Assembly (NCBI GenBank): GCA_900095095.1
Contig: FMBT01000340.1
Location: 222,691 to 286,690, forward strand
Direction: 5' to 3'
DNA length: 64,000 bases
DNA from: Fragilariopsis cylindrus CCMP1102
Lineage: Eukaryota > Bacillariophyta > Bacillariophyceae > Bacillariales > Bacillariaceae
Part shown: positions 22,371-32,517 of the stretch, piece after piece
Numbering within the stretch: position 1 is the stretch's first letter
Layout: each line of letters starts with the position of its first letter
Translations under genes and position numbers: made by a program
The notes under the pieces: model-generated
What the model was told of the DNA's origin: nothing
The model's database searches: none
What the model saw: the letters and a program-made list of their open reading frames with translations, nothing else

Positions 22371-22718
22371 ACGATTGATCATCATTCGTGTGTTCGTGTA
22401 GCCGCCTCCCCTGGCATTCAGCCTGAATACACTGTACATATAAGGTGATCCATTCATTATTTTAATACACTACTTACCGGTACCCCTAAGATGGTTAGAA
22501 ACGCTACTACTACTGTTCATCTTGGTTGTATTTTAGGCACGATTCATTCATTCATTCATTCGCGCAACTCCTGCTTAGTACTGTAGTCTTCCCGCCGGCT
22601 GATAGAGGTTAACAATTTTATTTTTCAGTCATAAAAATAGCTGCTTTGGCTCGATTCGACTCGACTCACTCGACTTACAAAGGATGATACAGTCACGTAT
22701 GTAGTTCATTCACGATGA
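21945..22718. other. Intergenic between the two carbonic anhydrase genes
   Basis: AT-rich 3' flank of copy 1, then (CT)n at 22338-22369 and ATTC repeats near 22545-22562. No protein-like frame. The promoter of copy 2 begins in the following segment. Confidence 0.4.
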
Positions 22719-23123
22719 TGACGTACTACCGATAATTGTTCAAAAATAAAATCTTTTCACAAGACTGCAATCACAGAACTCTCATCGCGGATCAAGTTGA
22801 AGTCGTAGTTATGGTCGCGAGTGACGTATTTGTGTGAAGTTTTACATGCTTTTTTTGGAGGTCGACGCACAGCACAAAGCGCGGCGAGTTCCCGTTGTAA
22901 TTGTAATTGTTTGATGAATAAAAAAGGAATCTTCGATTTTACGACTGTAGAATTCAGTTCATTCATTTATTCCGAACTCTCTCCCACCTCAGATCTCATT
23001 ATAACAACGGAAGTTATTTTTCTCAAAAAATTCAAAGCAAAAGGTAAGGTGAAGATGAAGATAGCGTGATGAGATGAAGATGGAGATGGAGATGACGATG
23101 AAGATGACGAGTCGAGTTGAGTA

Positions 23124-23162
<39 letters not shown>

Positions 23163-23173
23163 TAATATGACGT
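22719..23173 (+). promoter_or_regulatory. TGACGT cluster and conserved block upstream of theta-CA gene 2
   Basis: TGACGT occurs at 22719-22724, 22822-22827 and 23168-23173. The block 22779-22896 shares CTCATCGCGGATCAAGTT, GGTCGCGAGTGACGTATT and AAAGCGCGGCGAGTTCCCGT with 20199-20278 upstream of copy 1. Further down, CAAAGCAAA(A)GGTAAG is conserved at 23033-23048 and 20424-20438; it looks like a 5'-UTR intron donor, which would place the transcription start between the block and this point. Confidence 0.5.
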
Positions 23174-23551
23174 AAATGATATAGGATATGGAGTGTACCG
23201 ATACCGGTAATTAACACGTTGTAAAATTGAGAGTATTAAGGGTATATAGAATCTGTCGCTAAGTCGCTACATATATAAACGATCGATCTGTTATTCCTCT
23301 GCTTCGCATTTTGCATCATACTTTCTTATTACACGCCACAATCAAACAATCACAATCACAATCACATACTCAAAGTCTCTCTCTCTCTTGATCTCTCCCT
23401 CTCTCCACGGACACTCCTTTCTTTCTCCACATTGATGTAAAACATGCCACGCCTTAATTTCCAGCAAATAATAGTTGTTACCGTACATACGACGGTCGCA
23501 AACATCACATCAATCGATTGACTTGACATCGATCTATTCTATAGTACAATC

Positions 23552-24899
23552 ATGATGAAATTCTTTTCCGCTACTAGTATCAGCCTTCTACTCTTGGTGT
23601 CTACCGTCAGTGCTTTCGCACCATCATCATCATCATCGATGATAATTCGATCATCATCATCGTCACCGTCGTCATCTGCACTTAATATTGTGGTTGGTGA
23701 TACAAAAGAAGCATTTGCAGATCGTGTAAAGTCTATATTTAAAACAAAAAAGAAATCGACCACCAAATCAGACAAATTTGATGATATTGTTCAATTAAAT
23801 TTTCCTGGTGCAATCACAAATCAAGAATTAGTACAAAAGTCTGTGAGTCTTTTAAGTAAGAAGGGTTATAATGGTGAAAATACTCTTCTTGCTACATCTT
23901 TATGTTGTGATGAATTAGCAAGAAAATTAGAAGATGATTTCAATGGTATATATGGAAAGAATTTTAATTTAGGTGGATTAGGTACGTTAACGTTACGTTT
24001 CGTTACTGTGTATATGTAGTAGTAGTAGTACTACTACTACTATCAGTAGTAGTATAAAAGCTGTAATATAAAACTGTATACTGAGTGTTACGCTGATATC
24101 ATTCTCGTCGTCGTGATGACTGCTGCTTCTCACAAGTGAAGGAATGAATGAACTATTGTACTGTTACTAAAATCATTCCTACATATTATGTTACATCATT
24201 ATGTCGGTCGTCGTACTGATCTCACTATCTGCTTGTCATTCCTTTCTATTATTCGTCGTCAAATCAAAATACAATACAAAAACAAATACGATACAAAATA
24301 AACTAGCTGGTTTTCCATTTGCTGGCAATACAGGATTTGGTGCAATGGCAGCACATATACCAGATGATGGATTTTGTTTGACAGTTTATGGACCACATGT
24401 TGGAATTGCAGCAGATGGTACAGTTGGTAAAGTAGAAAGATCTGGTATTGATTTAATTGATACATGTTGTGGTAGTGCAGTTGCTGCATCCAATTATGTG
24501 GATTCAATCACCAATGGTAAACGTGATATATCAATGCAAATTCAAACATTTACAGACTTTCAACAAAATGCTGTACAAGAATTAATTTTACCACATGGTA
24601 AACGGTTAGCAGATGCTGATATAGATGGTAAAAGAATGATTGAATTACCATATGCATTATATGATTCACAAAATATGTTATTATCTGAAATTGTGAAAGG
24701 TGGATCCACTGGTGTTAAACGTGGTATAGCATTATTAGGGGGTATACAAATTAATACTGGACCAGATACACCAGATTATTTTCATCCATTACGGTTTGAC
24801 TATATAAATTATCATGGTGATACTATTGATGATTTATTACCAGCATTAACTGGTGTTACAGATGATGATGATGATCCATTAGACCTATTTGAAAGATAA
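23552..24899 (+). CDS. LCIB-type (theta) carbonic anhydrase, plastid-targeted, copy 2
   Basis: Two exons, 23552-23981 and 24307-24899, with a 325-bp intron at the same codon as in copy 1 (GGL|AGFPF), giving 340 aa. It has a signal peptide ending VSAF|APS, the ASAF-like plastid signal, then a Ser-rich stretch. The zinc-site blocks are conserved: TSLCCDELARKLEDDF, FPFAGNTGFGAMAAHIPDDG, VYGPHVGIAADGTVGKVER and DTCCGSAVAA. It differs from copy 1 in a basic insert near residue 70 (KSIFKTKKKSTTKSDKFDD) and a longer acidic C-terminus. The role is as for copy 1: CO2/bicarbonate interconversion in the plastid. Head-to-tail arrangement, identical intron phase and shared upstream block show a tandem duplication that included the promoter. 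Confidence 0.93.
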
Positions 24900-26201
24900 G
24901 ATAGATAGATAAATGAAACAAAGTGAAACTAAACACCCGGAACGAACGGACGAGCTATTACGGTATACAGTATTTTGATAATATTATAAAAGAAGATATG
25001 AAACGAACGAGTGGAATGGAGGGGAGCCGATCCACTATTTAAAAAACTAATTAGCTAGCTAAGATATAGTACAATATTTTATAGTCATGATGAATATGTT
25101 TACGTTTTTACTACTGAAAAATATGTGAATTATATCGTTATACACTAGCACTGACATGGTACACTGTAATGTAGTTGCTGTATTATTGCAGCATTCTTTT
25201 TCAAGTACACTGTACTAAGTAGATGGACGTCAAGCAGTACCGTACCGAACGCGTTGAAAGTAAAGAACGTTCTTATGTCGCGTCTACAGTACAAAAGTAG
25301 TACTGTAAGTACAAAGAATGGCATTGTTTGTTGTACATGTTTCGCCTTTTCTCCTTTCTAAATCTTGCCTACAAAGCAAACTTTGCATTTGATTGAAGTA
25401 GCTTTAGTGAATGACAGACGTCAATCGTCAATTAATATGGGACTCACTCACTCAGGACTAAATAGTCAGCACGTGATTTGTTTTGATACTTGAAGTACTT
25501 ACAACGAATGTGACTAAAAAAGTTTATTAGTTAAGTATCGCGCGTCGCCTTCTTCAATAAAAGAATAAATGTTATCGCTCAGGCAGAATTTAAAACATTG
25601 AAGTCTGTAAGTATCATCGTGTACAACGATATAATCTTGTACGATACACAACATAATATTATGTTGTTTACTTCCCAACGCACGACCAAAATTTCATTCA
25701 TCGCGGAGAGAGAACAAGAGAACACTTCTTAGTTGTTCGAGGATGCTCCAGGAGTTGTGTGTTGTCAACGAACGACCCGATACGAATGTTTGTTGTTGAA
25801 CTAATTTTTATTATTAACTCAACGAACAAAGAAATCTGGTGTCAGGTCAAGCTGACCAAGCTGGCTGCAACAAAGAAATATGGTGTCAGCCAGCAAGCCA
25901 AGCCAAGCCAAGCAAGCTGCAACAAAGAAATATGGTGTCAGCCAAGCCAAGCAAACTGCTGCTGCTGCGAACAGAATCAGAATCGGAATCAACAACAAAA
26001 AAGAATTTTGAAGGAGAAGAAGAAGAAAAGAAAAATTGATGTGCATCACATGATATGAGACACTGTGTCAATCATGATCATGATGAGCACACAACATTTG
26101 AATATCTTCACAAAGCAAACAGAAACAAAAATACAAATAGTAATCTTTCAATTACGACGAAGACAAAGCAATAAACAAAACAATCAAGGTTCATCATTAT
26201 A
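24900..26201. other. Intergenic, upstream region of the symporter gene
   Basis: Contains two ACGTCA sites (25227-25232 and 25418-25423), the reverse complement of TGACGT. Segments at about 25461-25556 and 25686-25775 reappear in inverted orientation at 31400-31685. AACAAAGAAATMTGGTGTCAG followed by GCCAAGC-type repeats is iterated three times at 25825-25955. No gene was recognised. Confidence 0.5.
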
Positions 26202-28089
26202 ATGATGAATGACGATACTACTACTACCGGTACTGTAAAGAAAAATGGATTTTGTGCATTGACACAAAACCATCAAATTTTAACAATCTTAATTTTTGCA
26301 ATCATTGGTGTTGGAGTTGGTGTTGGATTATCATTTTGGGAATTAGACGATCCCAATGATGATACCAAAAAGATTACCTTGCAATGGATTGGTTTACTTG
26401 GTGATTTATTCTTACGTTCCTTGAAATGTTTTGTCTTACCACTAGTATTTGTCAATGTAATTATCTCGGTAGTCGATATGATGACTATTGGTAAAGCATC
26501 GTCCATTGGTTGGACTGTGATTGGATTATATTTATTAACAACTGTTGCTGCTGCTGTAAGTAATAGAAAATTTGTTTTTCACATTCGTGTCCGTTATTAA
26601 TTTGTATTTCTAATTCGTTTGTTCTCCTCCCCCCACCTCTTTCTTTCTCTCTTTTATTTCATCTTAAAAATCAAAACAAAACAACAAATCCCAGTTCTTT
26701 GGAAGTATGTCTACTCTAATGTTTATGGGATTATACAATACTGAAGAGAACGACGCTGATAATGTTGTTGTCGATACAAGTCCATATGTACAATTAGAAT
26801 GTGGTGATGAGGGTTCCTTATCCTTTCTTGGTGAAGATGACAGTGGAACTATTTCATGTTCTACAAACAATGCTGGTTCCCAATTTATGATTTTTGATGT
26901 CAATAATGTCTTTGCCACTACGAATACTGTTGTGAAATCGTCAGTGGCACAAGTCTCATTGTCCGATACCATATATAATGGAATTTTTACAAAAATCGTT
27001 CCGAATAATATTATTGGTGCCTTTGCTGGTAATAATTTTGCTGCAGTTATTTTTTTTGCAATTATTTTTGGTGCAGCACTGAGTCCATTAGTTTCAAAGA
27101 AAGAAAACTCTGAAGGAAAAACATTAATGGCAATTTTTCAGGAATCCGATAATGTCTTTCAACGTATTATTCGATGGATTATTATGTTAACACCGTATGC
27201 CGTCTGTTCCTTAATTGCTGAAGCAATTGGTGATCAAGATGATTTACCAGCATTATTTGCCAATATTGGTTTATTAATGGCCTCTGCCATGATTGCTTGG
27301 ATCTTGCAAATTGTGTTTGTTTATATGGGTGTGTTTGCAGTATTGACCAAATCCAATCCCATTACCTATTTACAACATATTGTCCCTGCACAAATTTTTG
27401 CCTTCGCCTGTGCCTCCTCTGCTGCCACAATTCCTATTTCATTGGCTGCTGTGAAAGCAACTGGACGTGTACCAGATACTATTGGACGATTCGTGATTCC
27501 GTAAGTTATTTTTCTTTCCTTTCCTCTTTTTTCCCATTCCGTGTCAATATTAAAGCAATATCTAATTCCATTTTTTGTTTTTCTTTCTTTGCCTTCTTTT
27601 TCTACATCTATATTTTCTTCTACTACTACTGCCACTACCACTACTATTTCATATAGTCTTGGTGCTACTGTGAATATGGATGGTGGTGCTGTATACTTCG
27701 TGTGTGCATGTATCTGGTTAGCAGTCTTAAATGGTGAAGAAATTACAGTGGCATCCTTTCTATTACTGATTATTATTGCCACAGTTGGTTCGATTGGTAC
27801 TGCACCGGTACCATCGGCATCATTAGTATTAATTATTACTGCCTACAATACTGTCTTTAATACAGTCGGTACACCCAATGGATTCGGATATATTTTAGCA
27901 ATTGATTGGTTCATGGATCGATGTCGAACAGCAACAAATATTACTGGTGATTGTGTCGTGGCAGGTATTGTGGCACATCGATGTCCAATTACTGATGATG
28001 AAGATGGTGACATGGAAGACATTAATAAAGAGATGGCAATTGATAACAAAATGGAGAACGACAACGATTCAGAAGAAGAAAATGCCTAA
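26202..28089 (+). CDS. Na+/dicarboxylate (glutamate-transporter-like, DAACS) symporter
   Basis: Three exons: 26202-26555, 26695-27500 and 27657-28089 (introns of 139 and 156 bp, GTAAGT donors), giving 530 aa. Hydrophobic segments follow the DAACS fold: TM1 near residue 30 (LTILIFAIIGVGVGVGLSF), FLRSLKCFVLPLVFVNVIIS, then a large loop with Cys residues, NNFAAVIFFAIIFGAALSPL, HP1-like SSAATIPISL, the TM7 motif PLGATVNMDGGAVYF, and HP2-like IGTAPVPSASLVL. The NMDG motif and the HP1/HP2 serine-rich loops bind sodium and the acidic substrate in this family. The protein would import acidic amino acids or dicarboxylates using the sodium gradient. Localisation is most likely the plasma membrane. The C-terminus is acidic and cytosolic. 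Junctions are firm because FVIP|LGATVNMDG is restored exactly. Confidence 0.93.
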
Positions 28090-28498
28090 TAAATCTAATA
28101 CACGTATATACTGTGATGGCTGGCAATGGTAGGTAGGTATGCAATAAGAGAAACACATCGTGCCGATTGTGTTGGTTGGATTTATTTTATTTTATTTGTA
28201 TATCAATTCAACACACGATCATGATGAGGCTGTGGTGGTGGTTTAGGTCACAACTACGTTATATGTAAAACAAAAATCTAAATGATGATAAAGAATAGTA
28301 TTAATAAGTTTTTTATCACGTCTTACATTTTTTAAAGGTTGTTTGTTGTTGTTACGTATGATACTCGTATGATACTACAGTACAGTACTGCAGTTTTTTG
28401 CTCATGTTTTCAACTAGACAATGCTACAGCAGTACTGCAAACTAGTCCTATAATCTAACATTTTCTACTATCATAAACTCCGATGAAAGATCAAAGAA
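28090..28498. other. Intergenic, no gene seen
   Basis: AT-rich sequence with ACTACAGTACAGTACTGCAG-type palindromic clusters near 28375-28395. It ends where the long terminal inverted repeat of the next element begins. Confidence 0.4.
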
Positions 28499-31395
28499 CA
28501 CTAGTACCACTTTGGTGCGTTACACCCCTCAAACAGTCACGCTTAAATAAATCTCCGCGTGGAACTCGTAATTAAAATAAAAACTAAATCATGCCCAAAT
28601 TTTACTAGTATTTGTTAGTCTAGTATATAATAACAACTTTAGCATCAAATATATACATCTAAAAAGTCATTTTTTTGGAAATATTGACCATTAAATTTAC
28701 AATTGACCTATTGGATGGAGAAATATTATATTCCTTAGTCTTGTAAGCCTACTGGTATCTCACAATGTAGGCACACACACAGCACGCATCATCTTTTTAA
28801 GAGATATCTTGTTCAGGACACAAACCAGGGTAAAACTTCTAGGAAATGCTTTTTTATTGGTCAGGGAGAGTCCCTTTATCTTACCATATGTATAGGGTGA
28901 ATACCTGGACCGGACTTTGGGGCGCTAGGTATGTGCTCTTCACACTGGAAGGTGGTAAAGGGTGTGATACAGCCTAGGACATGGGAAAATGACCCATTTG
29001 GGGGGGTATGTGACCTAGTACACACTCAAAAAGATGAATTGTCCCAAAGTAAGCACATAAGGATGACCATATACACCAAAGAGAATATAAACTTGGCAAG
29101 CTATGGGCAGGACCATGCTGATGTGGGCGCCAAAGGGGGAAACCCTGTTTTGGGGCCTAAATGACCGTTTTTGGCGCTTAGCACACCCTGACACCTTCCT
29201 AACCTCCCTAGAGCCTTAAGCAATAGTTGGACCTTATACCCATAGGTATAAAGTTGAGCTCCATATAATCTTCCAAGGTTATTAGGTCTGTATTGATGGT
29301 GCATCATGGCCTTGATTACACACGCACTTGGCACTTAGAGAAATTGTGTGTTTTAATAGCGGTGGGTTTTGACCCATGACACCCCAAATATATGTATGGT
29401 TACCTAAAAGAATGATATAATCCAAAACTTTTATGAATTAGGTTGATGCCTAGCTGTTTTATTTGGGACTCAGCATACCTGGCATGGGCGTGGTAGCATC
29501 TCAAATAGTTTTGCAACGTGTGCATTTAGGGCAATTTTATGTCTGTTCTATTGTTCCCTGCCCCACCATACCACCAATATGGCAACTGTTCCAAGCATTG
29601 TTGGTGTATTTTGACCATATGCATATATGGAAGGTATCTGGGTGTTGGAACCATGGTTCAATTCCTTTCATTGATGTTGTGGTAGCCTATTTCTGAATGG
29701 TACTTTTGGGCATGGAAGTATGACATGTTGGCCGAAATGCAATGGTGGTGTTCTGGAGGCAAGAATAAGGTATGTATGAGGGATCATGACCCTTGGTTCA
29801 TCCCCTATGGGTATAGGATGGATGACTGGGTGGTATCTTGGTGCACCATGCTGGTTCTAGAACCTAAGGAGAAGTTATTCATCTTATTATTAAAAGTTGT
29901 CTAGTATTCCAATAACCAAACTCCACTGGAGAATTTGTGGGATAAACGTGATACCAAACAGAATTACTTTAGTGAAGTGATGATGAACCACCAGGGATGG
30001 TAGGAGGCAAACACAGTACCTTGTGGATGTTTGCGCACCTGACCCATCTGATGTTGTCCTCTGCAACTCGTTAAAATAAGACATACTGTTGTTCATTTGG
30101 ATCATAAATCATTTTGTTTGTGTACCTTCCACAACAACGGATTGTAATTTATTCAACAACCACAGAAACAAAAAAGTGGTAGGAGGCAACTACAATGTTC
30201 TAGTATACTATAAGAATGCTAGGGCACCCAACCCAGAAGGTGTTGTCCTCTGCAACACTTTCAAATAAGATATATTGTTGTTCATTTTGGTCCATAATCT
30301 TGTTGTTTGTGTGCCTTCCACAACAATGGATTGTAATTTATTCAACAACCACAGAAACAAAAAAGTGGTAGGAGGCAACTACAATGTTCTAGTATACTAT
30401 AAGAATACTAGGGCACCCAACCCAGAAGGTGTTGTCCTCTGCAACACTTTCAAATAAGATATATTGTTGTTCATTTTGGTCCATAATCTTGTTGTTTGTG
30501 TGCCTACCACAACAATGGATTGTAATTTATTCAACAACCACAGGAACAAAAAAGTGGTAGGAGGCAACTACAATGTTCTAGTATACTATAAGAATGCTAG
30601 GGCACCTAACCCAGAAGGTGTTGTCCTCTGCAACTCGTTAAAATAAGATATATTGTTGTTCATTTTGGTCCATAATCTTGTTGTTTGTGTACCTTCCACA
30701 ACAATGGATTGTAATTTATTCAACAACCACAGAAACAAAAAAGTGGTAGGAGGCAACTACAATGTTCTAGTATACTATAAGAATGCTAGGGCACCCAACC
30801 CAGAAGGTGTTGTCCTCTGCAACACTTTCAAATAAGATATATTGTTGTTCATTTTGGTCCATAATCTTGTTGTTTGTGTGCCTACCACAACAATGGATTG
30901 TAATTTATTCAACAACCAAAGAAACAAAAAAGTGGTAGGAGGCAACTACAATGTTCTAGTATACTATAAGAATGCTAGGGCACCCAACCCAGAAGGTGAT
31001 GTCCTCTTCAACACTTTCAAATAAGATATTTTGTTGTGTGTACACATACATTTTAAATCCCTAAAATGTGTGCTGTGTATGAGCCTACGTTATGAGATAC
31101 CAGTAAGCTTAAAAGACTAAGGTATACAACAATTCTCATACCAATAGGTCAATTGTAAACTTTAAAGTTTTTTTTTCTAAAAAATGACCTTTTAGGTGTA
31201 TATATTTGATGCTAAAGTTGTTATAACATACTAGACTAACAAAATACTAGTAAAATTTTGGGCATGATTTAGTTTTTATATTAATGACTAATTCCACGTG
31301 GAGAATTATTTAAGCGTTTCGCTAGATTACCCGGCGCGAAAATTCAAAAAAATGATGACGTTTGAGGGGTGTAACGCACCAAAGTGGTACTAGTG
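28499..31395. mobile_element. 2.9-kb element with ~300-bp terminal inverted repeats and internal satellite
   Basis: The left end starts CACTAGTACCACTTTGGTGC at 28499 and the right end is its exact inverse ending at 31395. The similarity continues inward for about 290-350 bp through TTACACCCCTCAAAC, CTAAATCATGCCCAAA, TAACAACTTTAGCATCAAAT, ACAATTGACCTATTGG and ACTGGTATCTCA. Inside are about 1.2 kb of non-coding sequence and a tandem array (30086-31028). No transposase-like frame is present, so if mobile it needs enzymes in trans. A target-site duplication is not obvious. Internal segments recur at 44040-44460, 56140-57030, 57330-57980 and 62455-62620. Confidence 0.85.
30086..31028. repeat. 189-bp tandem satellite, five units
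   Basis: Five head-to-tail units with a period of 188-189 bp (starts near 30086, 30275, 30464, 30653 and 30842), nearly identical, preceded by a diverged partial unit at about 29995-30085. Each holds the core AACAAAAAAGTGGTAGGAGG and CAACTACAATGTTCTAGTAT. Each unit keeps a 60-codon open frame ending in TAA, but the related array at 54620 has a 190-bp period and runs in the opposite direction, so coding is unlikely. Confidence 0.9.
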
Positions 31396-32517
31396 AATAC
31401 GTCGACGCGTGATACCTAACTAATAAACTTTTTTACAATACACGACATCACAAAAAGAAAATACCCTAAGTGTTAAAAATAAATTTTAGTCACATTCGTT
31501 GTAAGTACTGTACTTCAAGTATCAAAACAAATCACGTGCTGACTATTTTCCTTCGTTCGTGACAAACACACAACTCCTGGAACATCCTCGATCAACAACG
31601 AACTGTTCTCTTGTTCTCTCTCCGCGATGAATGAATGAAATTTTGGTAGAAGAAGGCGACGCTTTATACCTAACTAATAAAAAAAAAATGGATACACGAT
31701 ATCACAAAAAGAAAATAACCTAATTGTTAAAAATCAAGGGCTCTAATAAATCAATGGTACATTAGTCGCATTTTATTCGTGGTCAAATCAAGGGCTCGAA
31801 TGAATTATTGCCTTAAAAAATAAATTAAAAAATAATGATTCGTGGTCGAATCAAGGGCTCTAATGAAATATTGCCTTAAATATTACATCATATTATTGTT
31901 AAGCATTGTTCGTTGTCAAATCAAGGGCTCTAATGAAATATTGCCTTAAATATTACATCATAATATTGAAGCGCTGCAACAAGCGCGACGAACGAGGCGC
32001 CGTAACAAGCGCGACGCGATTGAGGCGCCGTAACAAGCGCGACGAGATTCAACACAGACGTTGCAGTGGATCCAAATCTTTTGCTTGAATACGCTGCTTG
32101 GAACCAGTTGCTACGATTCATAAATTAATGATCTCACGTAGGATCTGGTACTTTGTCTACGATGATGGTTGATGAAAAACATTTGGAAATGAGGTGAAAT
32201 ATGAAAAATCATCAATTCATTGTTTTCCACATCTTCATTTTAAACTCTCACAAAACTCAATTATCAAAACATAGATAACATCTACTAAATAACAAAGTAA
32301 GTTCAATTCTAATTGAATACGATGTTTATGTGTATATGAAATCACGATTACATACCATTTGCATTCGATTGATTTGTTTGCCTTTCCATCGACGATGAAA
32401 TGATAATGATAATGATAATGAAAACATGTTCAACTCACACTTCTAATTTTCTTGCTTCCTTATCTTTTCCAACACATATTCCACCACCTGCTATACTATA
32501 CAAATCGAGATCAGATC
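31396..32517. repeat. Repeat-rich intergenic segment upstream of the DUF3494 gene
   Basis: 31400-31685 is an inverted copy of pieces of 25461-25775. TCACAAAAAGAAAATAMCCTAA is repeated at about 31449 and 31703. From 31734 to about 31970, AATCAAGGGCTCTAATGAAA and TATTGCCTTAAATATTACAT recur in four units of 50-70 bp. At 31975-32045, GGCGCCGTAACAAGCGCGAC is repeated two to three times and is unusually GC-rich for the region. No gene was recognised. Confidence 0.65.

Noticed and set aside
1948-24899. Functional pairing of the COG0523 zinc GTPase with the zinc-dependent theta-carbonic anhydrases
   Set aside because: They are 17 kb apart with unrelated genes between, and the GTPase has no plastid leader, so the neighbourhood gives no real support.
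29463-29696. ORF beginning MGLSIPGMGVVASQI, also found on the minus strand at 56474-56731
   Set aside because: It recurs because the DNA repeat is shared; the frames diverge after about 40 codons through indels, so no conserved protein is supported.
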